NCBI RefSeq assembly: GCF_030272615.1
Contig: NC_081410.1
Location: 574,890,263 to 574,954,262 of the forward strand
Direction of reading: 5' to 3'
Length of the DNA stretch: 64,000 nt
Origin: Cryptomeria japonica
Lineage: Eukaryota > Streptophyta > Pinopsida > Cupressales > Cupressaceae
Shown: positions 10,597 through 22,904 of the stretch, piece after piece
Numbering within the stretch: the first letter of the stretch is position 1
How the letters are laid out: the number at the start of each line of letters is the position of its first letter
Made by a program: the position numbers and the translations under genes
The notes under the pieces: generated by a model
Told to the model about the DNA's origin: nothing
Seen by the model: the letters and a program-made list of their open reading frames with translations, nothing else
The model's database searches: none

Positions 10597-13500
10597 TTAT
10601 GTGTAGAACCTGCGAAGGTGCATGCTGTTGATAGGATCCTCCAAGGGTTCACCTTCTGTAGTTGAGAGCTGATATGCCCCAGATCCATATACCGTTGTGA
10701 TGATGTAAGGACCAAGCCAGTTTGGTTCGAACTTGCCCTTCTTATCTCTGTCTTGCTGATTCTTGGGGTTCTCTCTGAGTACTAAGTCACCTACCTCAAA
10801 TGCGCGAGGCTTGACTTTGTGATTGTAGTTGCATTGTTCCTTGACTGAATGATGTGTAGCTTGAGTGACTGTCTTCCTTGATAAAGGAACTGAGATAGAA
10901 TTACTAGTGTGTGGACTACGTTTGCCCATATGCGTGTCACCTAAAGAAGTTTGGGCATCACTGATAGCAAAGTCCTTTGAGGAATCTCCATTAAAGGTCC
11001 ATGATGTATCACCAGAAGGAAAAGGATGTGTGGAACAAGTGGATGAGTTATGAAGGCTTATGATTGTGAAAAGAAGTGAAAGTAGGATAGCATGATGGAG
11101 ACTTAGGATCAACAAGTATGCTTTATGACTTGAAATTGTAGAACTTTTGCCCCCAGTTATTTTGATATTAGGGGAGATCAACTCTTTCTCTTTTTGCTTC
11201 ATAGGATTTTTATCCTTGACTTTGATTTTTGCAGAGTCCAATAGCTTTTGATTTTGATTTGGACTAAAGGACTTCTCTTTATTTTTGACTTTTAGATTTT
11301 TCTTTTCAAAGCTTGATTTTTGATCCCCAATTAGTAAGGGCTTTTGTAATTCTTGTTCATCCAAGTCTGGGAGTGGATGATATGGTAAGGCTATGTGAGT
11401 TATCAAGAGGGCTGGCAATACGCTCAATAGATTCTTTGTTGGAACCACTCTTAGGAATATTGATATCAAGAGATGCTTGCACCACTGGAGGAGATTTGCA
11501 TTTAGACTTAGTAGACACAACACCAGGTGGTTCACACCCAATTCCTTGTAAATTGTTTGTAGATTGCTCCTGTTGACTGAATGGCTTAGGAGACTGTGGG
11601 AGTTGATCAACATGAAAGATATACTCACCACATCCCATGTCTTTAATCTTGAACTTGTCTTCTTTTAGCTCTACCTGTTTTGATGTAGAAGCTTTTAAGG
11701 ATTCAGGATCCATATATGCCGATGAAGGAATAGCTTCGCAATTGACTGGGATTGTTATTTCTGATCTAGGTTGTAGATTGTTGCAATATATGAATGGATT
11801 TGGATCCGCTTTGACGGTCACTTCAACTCCATTGTGTGGAAACTTGATACATCGATGATATGTAGATGGTACTGCGTTCATCTCATGAATCCATGGACGT
11901 CCCAAGAGTATGTTGTATGTGAGATCTAGATCTAGGACTTGACAAACCACATCCTTTGTAACTGGCCCAATTCTTAGAGGTAAGGTGACTGTGCCCTTGG
12001 ATGAACGCTCTTCATCATCATATGCCTTGATGGTAATTTGGTTTGTAGAATTCATAGCCTTGTCAGAATATCCCAATTGTTTAATGGTGCTCAATGTACA
12101 AATGTTTAGACTTGCTCCTGCATCTATCAGGACTCGTTTGATTCTATGTTTGTGTATGAAGGCTTCAATATGTAATGGTGCAGTATGTGGCTGACTTACG
12201 GAGGCGTCATCGGCATCTGTGAATGTAAGGGAATGTGGAATGGAAAGGTATCCCACCATGGCTTGAAACTGGTCCACGTTCAGATCAGTAGGAACGGCGG
12301 TGTCTCTCAAGATTTTGTCAAGGATAGCTTTATGTGCAGGAGATATACGTAAGAGCTCAAGAATAGAGATGAGTGCAGGTGTCTTCCCTAGTTGTTCTAC
12401 AAGGTCATACTCAGGCTTGGTTGATGAAGAATTGCTATTCTTAGTGGAGGCACCTGACAATGTAATCTTACCTCGATGGGTTGTAACATGACATTCGGAG
12501 GTAGCTTCGGATGAAGATCCCACACCCTTTAGGACAATTTTAGGTCGCTGAGGAGGATTCTCAGGATTTTTATTTTTGATAGTAATGGTAGAGATATGAT
12601 TGTCCATTGAGATGTGATTGATAGTAGAATCATAATTGTAAGGTGCTCTAGTATAATTGGCTTGATCATCTGTGACTTTGCCTTTTCCCTTGTCATGTTT
12701 TGGGAATGGTTCCTTAAACACCTCATGCTCTTGGTTAGATGAATGTCCCTCAATCTCAATATCTCCTCTGTCAATGAGATCTTGCACAATGTTTTTCAAT
12801 CGATGGCAATTACTTGTCTTGTGACCCTTGCTCTTATGAAACTCACAAAACTCATCATCATTCCACCAATTCGGTTTTACCTTTGGTTCATATGGAGGAA
12901 AATCTGGGACTGTGATCACTTTGTTTGCTACAAGCTTTTTGAATACTGATTCAAGTGGTTCTCCCAATGGAGTGTACTTCCTTCGTGGTTTTGAAGTTGT
13001 TTGATTGTTCACTTGATTGTTGGTAGAATTTGATCTAGAAAAGATGAACTTTGGTCTCACTGTGTTGGCATCAACCACACCATCATTAACTGTGTTCTTA
13101 TTCTTGTTCCAAAATTTTGGTTTGTCCTTTCCTTTGAAGTCCTCTTTGTTTTCTTTGAATAGTTTGATAACTCCTTGTTCAATTAAGACTCTTTCTGTTG
13201 CTAGGCCCTTTTCAATGACATCCTTGAATGTAGACAAACAAGCTTTCCTGAGATCATAGCCAATAGCCTTGTTAACATTTTGTGTGAACATCTCCACCAT
13301 TTGTTTTTGCGGGATCGCACAAGAGCATCTGCTAGCTAGGTTTCTCCATCTCTGTAAAAATGTTGCGAAAGATTCTCCTTCTTTTTGTTTAGTATTGCAC
13401 AAGGTAGTAACTAAGACATCTGTTTCAATGTTGTAAGAGAAATGCTGAATGAATGCCTCTGGTAAGTCGCCCCATGACTTAATACCGGGAGGTAATTGAG

Positions 13501-14674
13501 AAAACCATTCCATAGCTTGATCTCCTAAGCTCTGTGGGAACAACCTCATCAAGTATGTTTCTTCTGCCGCTACCTCAATGCAAGCTGTGAAGAATTGTCT
13601 TATATGTGCCTTGGGGTCTCCTCTCCCTCTATATTTGTCGAATTTTGGTGTCACAAAATGTGGAGGAAATGGAGGCATTGGAATGCTCTTATCAAAGGGA
13701 TAAGGGCATATATCTCTCATAGTGTATGTAGGTTTGGATGTACTCATGTCCTCCACTTTCTTTTGTAGATCTCTAATTTGTTGCTCCAAATTATTCTTGG
13801 GAGGAGACTGATTTCTTGTAGCATACCCCATGTTTGAAACACCCATTTGAGGAGGAGCTTGTTGCATGTATGGATGATACTGATCGTAAGCATGTCCATA
13901 TGGAGGTCTATATTGTTGCGACATATATGGAGCACTTGGCATAACTTCTTGTTGAGGGACTCCATATCTGTTTTGTGTGTATAAACCATATTCAACAGGT
14001 CTTTCATTTTCCATTGTGTTGCCCCCAATTTTGACATGAGGTCTCCTTGTGTCAAAATTTTGAGGATGTCCTTGAGTATCCACTTGTCTTGATTGACCCA
14101 TATCTTGAGCATGTGTTTGAGCATAGGGCCTCCATGATGGTCTTTGAATGTAAGTATCATATGTTTGAGCTTGTGTATGTGGGATTGCTGGTTTTTGAAG
14201 CAAAACTAATGGTGACTCAGGCATCATATTCGGTCCTCTATTTCCTCCACTATTTGGTCTCCTTTGATCCATGTTGGATTGAGTTTGTTGTGAGGGTCGA
14301 CTTTCCATAAGTTGAGATAAGTCAAAATCATGCGGTATTTTAGCTCCACTTTGTGCCATCATGTTTAAAAAGTATTGACGATCTCTCCTCATTATCTCTT
14401 CAACCAATCTATTGAATTGAGGATCCATTATGGATTCTTGTATGTCTGCTGATAGTATTGAAGAATTGTCAACATTGTCATTGTGTGTGGCATTGTTGTT
14501 TATAGTGTTTGTGCTTTCCACATTTGGATTGTGTCTATAAACATTCATGTCTGGTAATGTAGTGTGCTCAAGATTGTAGAATAGATCATTGTCATACTCA
14601 TAAGAACTCATGTTTACGGATTCTTGAGCTTCTTTAGCTATTCTCCTAGATTTTTGAAGGCGGGTTTCAACCAT
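10597..14674 (-). pseudogene. Gag-protease-GPY/F polyprotein of element A, frameshifted
   Basis: ATG at 14674. The frame is open for 1105 codons to 11357, and after a frameshift the homologous frame continues to a stop at 10597. Gag contains a retrotransposon-gag core (AMEWFSQLPPGIKSWGDL) and a CX2HX4HX4C zinc motif (CEFHKSKGHKTSNC), then a retropepsin with LIDAGAS and the ILLGRPWIHEM flap-distal motif. The C-terminal end has FEVGDLVLRENP, NWLGPYII and MHLRRFY, the GPY/F tail of Ty3/Gypsy integrase. The frame is lost near 11374-11385, where A lacks 20 bp that B has between short CCACT repeats, consistent with a microhomology deletion. Reverse transcriptase, RNase H and the integrase core are absent, with no room for them. 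Confidence 0.9.
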
Positions 14675-17218
14675 GAACTAGGTGTTTAGCAATATGTGAG
14701 AGACTAGACGAAGAATGAAAAGAGTATGGAAGACCAAGAGTTGTATGGAGTGTAAATGAATCTTGAGGTGTACTTGCAATGTCCAAAGTGTAAGACCAAG
14801 TATGTAAGTAGTAGAGTAGGTGTGACTTCCAAAGAGAGGATAGTTTCTCTTGATGAGGTAAGCTGACCTTGACTTTAAGTAAGACCAAATGAGACCCAAA
14901 GGTAAGAAACCTTGATGAAGGACCACTTAGCAAAGTGTAGTTGTATGTAGTGTGTTGACAAAGTATGATGAGGACAAGCAAGTGACCTTTTGACTCAAGT
15001 TTAGACAATTGTGAATGTAAAATGAGATGTGAAGCAATGATGGACTATGTGAGACCCAAGGACAGGTTGAATGCTAGATGAAATCTGAAGAGACAACCTA
15101 GGAAGCTCAAGTATGCCGAAACTGATTTCTTTTGTTTGTTGGACTGTGAAATTTTTCCAATTTGTGAAGTTTTTGGTTGTGACCAAATCTGAATGTTTGA
15201 CTATTTTTCGTGACAAGAGGACACAATTTTGATGAGGACTCAGTGTTTGCAAGTGTTTAGACTCCAAAATGACTCCAAGAAAAGTGTGTTGTTTGATGTA
15301 AAATTGTTTTGCATACACTTGAAGACACAAAAGACACAATGTTTTGTTGTTTGGTCTTGATTGTTTGAATGTTTAACATAAGTCAAGCACAATTCTTATG
15401 GCTGGCCAAGACAATAGTTGTTGATCCCACATGGGGTTTTACCCCCGAGGCTACGCTATTCAGAGCGGATACTTAGATGCTTGACCTCACTGGCTCCACC
15501 CTCGGCACTCACTTCTCGGGTCAGCCAAGCATCAGTCCCCATGAAAACTCCCCATGGCGAACTTTGTATCTCTACTAAAAACCGTATGTGTGTGGGCCGC
15601 TACCAGAGGTCCGACGTCCTGCCCCAACAACTAGAAGGATTTGGGCTTCTAAAACAAAAAGGTGCTAGTAAGGGCATCCGCTCGTGTGGCCATACATGCG
15701 GCACTTTCAGCTCTGTAAATACAGAAGGCTCCCAGCCGGTAGGGGTTATGCCCTACAAATGATCAAATAAATTTGATCAAACGGGTTTATGGGGAGACAT
15801 AGTGTCGGTATGAACTAATTAGCACACGTTATTCATAGTTTTCACCATGAATACATTTGATTATAGTGGTTTGGATGAGGTGGGTTTTCCTCGCTACCAC
15901 TTGGGTCGTTCTCTTCTCACTAGTAGTCCTAATGACCACACGGGAAGACAGGCCCTCTAAAGATTAAACAAAAAGAGCCTATTGCTCAAGACACAAAAGA
16001 CAATGATTCAATTTTAGTGCACCAATTGAAGTGTTTGCTAGTCTATGAAAACAAGGCACACAATAAAAATCCCAAAAACCTTGCCAAGGACTTGCAAAAA
16101 AGATTTATTAGTAGTTTGGATTGTTTCAAATGATCACCCCTTCCTGCAAGCACACAAGTTAGGTAAATTTTAGATCCAAAAGACTTTGTGAAATAGGGGC
16201 CTTCAATAATGCGTTTTGTTGACCAATTCAAAGATCTGATTCATTATAAAAAAAGACCACCTGTAAAATTTCAAGGTATTTCCAGAAATGTAAGAAAATC
16301 CAAAAAATTTGTTAATTTGCTCCAAAAATTAATTTTTTATGAAAAATCATAAAAAATTCATATAAAATGCAAAATCGATCAAAAAAATCTGAAATTTTTA
16401 CTGGAGATTTTTTATGGTCTTCCAAACCTGCACAAAAAATTTCCTGCAACAAATCCAAGCAGTTTGTGAGATATGAGTAAAATAATGCAAAAACCTAATT
16501 TTAAAAGATCTGATTTTTGAAGAATGATTTTGCATCAAATTTAAAATCACAAAGAACAGATCCTATGTATAATTCTGAGATATTTCCAAAAATGTAAGAA
16601 AATCCAAAAAATTCACTAATTTTCTCTCAAAATTAATTTTTTATGAAAAATAATAAAAAATTCATATAAAATGCAAAATCGATCCAAAAAATCTAAAATT
16701 TTTACTGAATCTTTCTAATACTATTCCCGACCTGCACAAAAAATTTTATGGAAAAATTCGAATCCATTTGTGAGATCTGATCAAAATAAATAAAAACCCT
16801 AATTTTTAAAGATCTGATTTTTAGGGAAATATTTTGCATCAAAATTAAATTTACAAAGAACAGATCCTGTGTATAATTATGAGAGATTTCCAAAAATGTA
16901 AGAAAATCTAAAAAATTCTCTCATTTGCTCTCAAAATAAATTTTTTATGAAAAATCATAAAAAATTCCTAAAAATTGAAAATTTGCTCCAAAAATTTTGA
17001 ATTTTGGATTGAGAGCTTCTGATACTTTCTTCAACCTGCGAAAAAAATTTGGTGCAAAATTTCCAAGCCGTTTATGAAATATGATCGAATCTCTCCAAGA
17101 TCTTGATTTTGTGTCCAAAACCCTAGCTGCACAAGGTTATTCTCCAAATTGTTTTACAAAATAGCAATATAGGGTTAGAAAAATCTGCAAAAAAAATATA
17201 GATCTAAGAAAAATCCAT
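14675..17218 (-). other. Leader of element A
   Basis: Untranslated region from the PBS to the gag ATG. The part from about 14675 to 16215 matches element B closely and contains a GC-richer core (15400-15960). The part from about 16230 to 17105 is a 304-bp tandem array absent from B. No ATG-initiated ORF of note precedes gag. Confidence 0.75.
16230..17105. repeat. 304-bp tandem repeats in the leader of element A
   Basis: The anchor TAAGAAAATC recurs at 16291, 16595 and 16899, an exact period of 304 bp. Each unit also carries TTTTTTATGAAAAAT, AACCTGCACAAAAAATTT-like and GATCTGATTTTT words. About 2.8 copies, diverging toward the PBS side. Confidence 0.85.
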
Positions 17219-17236
17219 GTCCCACCGGGCGTGCCA
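17219..17236 (-). other. Primer binding site of element A
   Basis: TGGCACGCCCGGTGGGAC on the minus strand, three bases after the 5' LTR. It starts with TGG, as a match to a tRNA CCA end must. It is identical to the site in element B. I cannot name the priming tRNA. Confidence 0.7.
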
Positions 17237-17239
17237 AAA

Positions 17240-18029
17240 TGTGTATGGTGAAAATGGATAACAATGATAACAATATTGAAAGGCTAAATGAATTCAACCA
17301 CAAAACCCTAGCCTAACAACAACAAAGATCCACCATAACATATGAAGATTACCTAAGACAATGCAAATAACTCAAAATCACAAAGATTATACCATCACAT
17401 GTCCAATAGGGTTTTGATCTTCATTCTTCCTATCTCCATTGATCTTGCTTGATATATTTGCTCTCAGATTTTTATATGCACAAGAGCTCAACAAAGAACG
17501 GAATGTGGTTGCAAGTGGAATTGTAGTGTAGCCAAGTACTCCAAAATCAGTCATTAGGATGTGTCATTAGTCATTAGGGTTTGACAATGAAGAAAGCATC
17601 TCCTTAAATAGAAGACACAATAAGAAATGGAGGGTTAAGATTGAGAGGTGTAAAAAGAGAGGTCGGCTAGGATTAGAGGGTAGGTAAAAGAAATAGCAAA
17701 ATAATGAAAGAGGTAGGTAGTGTAGGAAATAAGAGATGAATGACATGTGTCATGTGTAGAAAAAGATAATGAATTAATTAAATAAATAAAGATTTATTTA
17801 ATTAATAGAAGAAGTAGGACAATTAAATAAATAAAATATTTATTTAATTTAGGAAAGGGATAATTTAAATAAATAAATGTATTTATTTAAATGAGAAATA
17901 AGGCTAGAAGAGGATAAATGAATTAATTAAATAAATAAAAATTTATTTAATTAATAGAAGAATTAGGCTTAGATAATTAAATAAATAAAATATTTATTTA
18001 ATTAGACATGACAATTTTGAGTGTCTACA
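17240..18029 (-). repeat. Element A 5' LTR (790 bp)
   Basis: Same length as the left LTR, with TG at the minus-strand start (18029) and CA at its end (17240). The five AT-rich palindromes lie at about 17770-18003. Confidence 0.95.
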
Positions 18030-18034
18030 ACTAT
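18030..18034. repeat. Target site duplication of element A, right copy (ACTAT)
   Basis: Exact match to 6596-6600. Confidence 0.95.
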
Positions 18035-21000
18035 ATATATAGTAATTGTCATGACATATCATAAACTAATTAATATTGTTGAAGGAGTATATACATTCTT
18101 CATTATGGAAGACTCCACATTCTAACTTAGACACTACTACTATACCCTTTTCCAAAGAGTCCAAGATTCCCTCCAAAAAACTCTCTTAATTATAGCCTTG
18201 GAATTCCTTTTATAAGAGTAAGGAATGCAACAAGCTTTAGGCTGTATACAACTACCATGTTCTCATTTGACATATGTTTGTTTTATACGCATGGAAATGA
18301 TATATTCCCAATATGAAACCTAAAATAGAACAGGATAACTTATCAAACCATATGACTAAAACTATCATGAAACTATTATGGACCACAGTGAAGAATCAAA
18401 TACTATTGAAATTCAACTGCTTGAGTCGTGCCACCATCGCATTGCTGATAACTTTATGGATGCAAGATTCTAACTACAAAAAATAGAGGAGGATTTTTAT
18501 GGATGCAAGATTTTAGCTATAAAAAACTACTGGATGAGCTCTACAAAAACTAGTGGATGAGCTCCAGAGATGGGTATTGTAATCAGAACAGGGGTCCAAC
18601 TTTAGTTATCAATTTTAACTAAATAGGCTCTTTGCTAGAGCCTACTCTTCCCTATCCCCACCGTTCTCCTCCCTGCTCCCTCTCGCTCTTAGTCTTCAGG
18701 AGACGGGGGGATGAATGTAGGCAGCTAGGGAAAGGCCATCTACAGCTACAGATGGCCTTTGAAAATCCCTTTAGCTACCTCCTCTGATTTGAAAGTTCCT
18801 TTAGCTACAAAGTAATCTATTGTGCTACTATAAACTCAGCCTTCCTGAAATATTCTCCATCCAGTGTCATTAAACCTATATCTTATGAACACATAGGAAA
18901 CATCTACATATGGGTATTTGATTTTTGATACTATTCTTGAACAAGTGTAGAGGGAAATATTTATAATGCTCCTTGATCAACTCAACTGCTACCGATTTAT
19001 GAAAAAACTCGAAGCTCTAAATTTAGAAGTTCTAAATATTATTTTTCACCTTTTTGACTTCCAAAGAATCAGAACTCTTCATGCTGGCATGCAACTCTTC
19101 ATGCCACCTAATGAAAGGATCAAAACTCATTAGTCTTCTATAATCATTTAATCGCCAATTCAATATTTTCTTCAAGAACAAGCTAACATCTGTACCCATG
19201 CAACTCTTCATCAATATGACAAGAATAAAGTCCTCTAACAGGAGGAGTGTTTTCTATGTGAAAAGATCATTAGAATCTAAGATGAAGATTTCATACTTGC
19301 TAAAAAGTAAGTATCTAATTCCAATGGATATGCAGTACACTTTCTATATGGGTTATTTTCTAAAAAAACTGTGAAAGACGTGCCTTAATTATTCTACGTT
19401 TAATTAGACTTTGATTTTGATGTATTAAAGAAACAATAGAAATTGCACTTTGATTTTGATGTATTTCTGAAACAGATCTTAGAGTTGAATATGAGATTCA
19501 AGAATGCAAACCCAAGCAAAAGATAATTTCATAATAGTTAGTCACTTGAGCATTAATGCCTAGCGTTAACACAACTTCATGTGTAGTTGCACAAATTATT
19601 CTTATAGATCCATTACATTACTCTAGAGTTGCAGTCACTTGCAAATATAATGTAATTCCTTCCTTGAAGGAAATCCACATTCACACTACACAGTCAAACA
19701 TTGACAATGAAATTTCCAAGACAAATCAAAATATCCTTAATATTATGATTCACCATTCATGTAATATCTAAAAGTACAAATGAAGACAATGTTAGCAACA
19801 ATAATAAATGTATTAGTCTATTCATGAACTAATTGAAAAACTAATGAAAGAAAGTGTATATTCTTTCACCATGAAACCATCCTACACACTAGACAATAAA
19901 AAGTCACATTTCTAGTTCTACTCTTCCCGAAGATGAGAAAATTATAGAATCCTTCTTTATGGCCTTAATATTCCTTTTATAATCATAAAGAATGCAACAA
20001 GATACCAAACTTTTACAAGAATGTGTAACATGTATTGCAACAATGCAATGTCGTAAAACCTCCAGGCCAGAAAGATTTGGTTTCGAGACACAAAAAGCTT
20101 CCATGAATGTGAACTACCTTATGAGATATGCCACTATCGCACATTTGTGGTTGTTGATGCACATGATACCAGGATACAAGATTCTCATTGCATTTCCTAA
20201 TAGGGGAGAACTTTGAGATTTTTGATCAAGTAGGGATGCTTGAATCCAAAACCACATCTCCTATGTCTTCACCCAACTTTCTCTCTACATTCTACCCATT
20301 ATAAGGGGGAAATGGTGGTTGCTAGAGAGATCAAAATTATTTGCAACTGCAGCAGAAGCCTGCAATTGCACTCGAGCCTTTTAATAACCCTCTAGTTATC
20401 TTTGGCTATTTTAATAACCCTCTAGCTACAAGGTAAGTCATCAATTTGCTTTACTTCATGGCATCTGAAAACCTTCATCCATATCTCCTTATGCCAGAAT
20501 TCAACTACACCTTCTATGCACTTCATTTTAAAACCTTTGCAAGCAAGGCAACAACACTTCCTAAAAACTCATCTCTAGAAAATGTCTATCTTCTACATTC
20601 TAAAATGCAACATGTGAATGACATAACTTTTATCTTCTACATTTGGAAATGCAATGTGAATAATGACCCTATTTCTCAATTTGCGAAGTGGCAGCAATTG
20701 ACTATCAGGTCCATACTTTGGATTATTCCACATAATGTATTAATCTATGTGAGATGTACTTTTCTCTCATTCCACAAGAAAGATTTCATTCCAATAGTCT
20801 TGACACTTGTACATGACTCACAGAACTCAACACAGATTAATAGTGGTAGCTTCTCATTGAATATTAAATATGTGTTATCCTCCGTATTTTTCTCCCTCTG
20901 ACACACGCAATGTTTTAAGTTTTCTATACAAAAGGATAGAAGAGAATCCTTGATCAAGATTTCATACATGCCAAAAAGTTGCTTTCTAAAAGATTTCATA

Positions 21001-21070
21001 CAGATTGCAGGACACTTATAGCTAAGATGTGGTGTGTTTGCTATATTAGTTTTTAACTCCAATTAGTAAT
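18035..21070. other. No gene seen; probable old duplication
   Basis: No frame with convincing protein character. Parts of 18200-19400 and 19900-21010 resemble each other: ATTCCTTTTATAA followed by AGAATGCAACAAG near 18199 and 19970, GATTTCATAC(T/A)TGC near 19286 and 20961, and CTAGCTACAAGG-like words near 18780 and 20420. This suggests an old duplication offset by about 1.7 kb. Confidence 0.35.
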
Positions 21071-21074
21071 GGAA

Positions 21075-21420
21075 GAGTAGCCTTAATTATTATTTTTCCC
21101 CAAAAATAATGAATGATTCGCCTTAATTTTTCCACATTTTTAATGCAATATGAACAAAATTGCCAATGTAATTATTATTTTCCCCCAAAAATATTGAAAA
21201 ATTTGCCTTAATTTTTCAAAAAAAATCACACAAAAGAAAAAAATTTGCCAATAAAATTAATTTGTTTTCCCCAAAATATTGAATGATTCACCTTAATTTT
21301 CGTACAATTCTTACGCAACTAAGAAAAATTCGCCAACGGAATTTAATATTTTTCTTGTATTAAAAAAAAAAACCAAAAAAATTAATATTTCCCCTCAAAA
21401 TATTGAAAGATTCGCTGGGA
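21075..21420. repeat. Degenerate tandem repeat, unit about 80-95 bp
   Basis: About four eroded copies of a unit built from TTTTCCCC(C)AAAA(A)TATTGAA, ATTCGCCTTAATTTT and ATTCGCCAA. Copies begin near 21090, 21180, 21260 and 21380. Confidence 0.6.
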
Positions 21421-21459
21421 TTTTACACCTTTACCCAGGGGGGGTTTCTTAAAGTTATC

Positions 21460-22904
21460 CCTACTTATCTTCCTTTTGCTCATCTCCACCAATTATTATA
21501 TTCTTCATTATTGTAACATTCCCTATATTCTCCAAAAAATTTTGTTCTTCATTCTGACTTGTATTCCCTAGAGGAAGGACATTCACTTCACCTTCTTGTC
21601 CTACACCTTGTGCACCTATATTATTCTCTAGAGGATATGTCTCCTTGTTTTACTCTTCGTTCTTCTCAACACCACCTGCTATCATATGAACCTCAAAGGC
21701 TAACACATCAACAATAGATACATCAAGTATCCCCTCTAAATTGGAATCATCTCGAGGGATTTGTTCTTTAGTTATTACTTCACCCTCCTTTTGCAGCGAT
21801 TTCCTCTGTATCCTTCTGTACTTCATCTTTGTCCTCCTCCCTCATTCTCATCAGGGTTTTTACACTTTTCTTTGTCCTTGATTCCTAAAATTTTTTTTAC
21901 GTTATCTTTGTTATCCCATCCTTCGATAATGAAGATCTAACCTTCTTAAGCCTGTGTTCACTTAATCTTGTGTCTATCTTGATAACTTCATCTCTTTTCT
22001 CCAACAAGGCATCAATAAAGCCCTCTGAAAGCTGAGAGAAAATGTCACTCAAAGTTAAATTACAGTTCATTATATACATGATTATGGATTTCTAAATTAT
22101 TTCCTAATTATATAGAGCTACATCTAGATAGAGCTTGGTTGTTTCTTCTAAGGCCCCATGACACTCAATTGCATTGAGAATTGCATTGAAATTGAAGGGA
22201 TCTTGTCTAGGTGTCTTTGAAGGAGACTTCTCGGTCTTCTTTTCCTTCTCCTTCTCCTTCTCCTTTCCTTTTCCTTTTTCTTTTCCTTTATAACTTCCTT
22301 CTTCTTCTCCTTGCCTTGTTCTCCTTTCTCTTCTCCTCAATATGAAGGCTTCAATTTATTCTTATTCATGATCATAATCATCCTCAACATTTATCGGATT
22401 GATCTTTTGGCCTATTGCTATGTTCTCTTCCTTTTCTTGTTATATTCTTTGCTTATACGTGTACCTTGGTAGTAGTCCATCTTCTTCGAGGAGATGTTTG
22501 GGAATGGTCTAGAAGGTTTAGGAGTGGTAGTGGTAGTGGTAGATCTTCGTATTCTTTTAGGTTCTTGTGGAGACTATGGAGCATCAACAAGAGCTTGATA
22601 TGCCTCAACAATACTTCTAGATGGAATTCCTAACATCTCTAGCCTTGCCTTAGTGTTCTCAAATCTATCATCAACCTTCTTTACTATCTTGTTAGTATTT
22701 TCTTCATATGTCCCAAATCTCTTAACATTGGGATCCTTAGGCTTGCTAACTAAATATTAGCATAAGAAATCCATTCAAGTTTAGAGATCTTGTAAGGAAA
22801 TTTAGGTATTCAAGTAGTTTTAGGAACTACCTCCATGTAGTAATTATCTTTATTTAATATAAATGTAATAACCTCCTTATATCTTTCAACCACCTAACTA
22901 GGTA
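21460..22904 (-). pseudogene. Decayed large ORF, C-terminal part
   Basis: Protein-like minus-strand sequence in changing frames: a stretch just inside the insertion site of element C (VVERYKEVITFILNKDNYYM), then GTYEENTNKIVKKVDDRFEN and MLGIPSRSIVEAYQALVDAP, then a Lys/Glu run encoded by a TTCTCC-rich tract (22230-22320), ending in EDK before a stop near 21466. Joining 39254 to 22900 across element C keeps the frame, so this is the continuation of the segments at 42032-44400 and 39254-39537. The family is unknown to me. The neighbourhood (PBS, LTR, gag-like upstream) suggests an extra ORF of a Copia-like element. Confidence 0.5.
22900..22904. repeat. Target site duplication of element C, left copy (AGGTA)
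   Basis: AGGTA precedes the left LTR and is repeated exactly at 39254-39258. Confidence 0.93.

Larger units (their letters stand above)
6601..18029 (-). mobile_element. Element A: complete non-autonomous Ty3/Gypsy LTR retrotransposon
   Basis: An 11,429-bp element on the minus strand with two 790-bp LTRs, a PBS-like site, leader, one gag-protease-GPY/F ORF, an antisense PMD pseudogene, a polypurine tract and a perfect ACTAT duplication. Reverse transcriptase, RNase H and the integrase catalytic core are missing, so mobility would depend on enzymes from another element. I find 6 base differences between the LTRs (T/G, A/G, A/T, C/A, C/T, C/G), so insertion is fairly recent. It is the sister of element B in the opposite orientation. 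It resembles the non-autonomous class that keeps Gag, but with a protease and an integrase tail retained. Confidence 0.95.

Noticed and set aside
13017-13259. Small plus-strand frames overlapping the gag-protease ORF of A (and minus-strand ones in B)
   Set aside because: They are antisense shadows of a conserved coding sequence, with the same positions in both copies for that reason.
14667-15008. Open frame directly upstream of and overlapping the gag ATG in both A and B (29571-29915), looking like an upstream ORF
   Set aside because: The frame contains no ATG, so it cannot be an upstream ORF in the usual sense. Its composition is not protein-like.
15418-15762. 114-codon open frame antisense to the leader of A, preserved in B (28548-28892)
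   Set aside because: It opens at TTG, not ATG, shows no domain, and is in the conserved leader core of two recently diverged copies, so its persistence is explained by shared descent.
20446-20901. 151-codon plus-strand frame
   Set aside because: No recognisable motif, AT-driven composition, and no splice or promoter context that supports a gene.
22230-22320. Lys/Glu run as a possible host nucleolar-type protein
   Set aside because: It is a TTCTCC microsatellite-like expansion inside the decayed minus-strand ORF.
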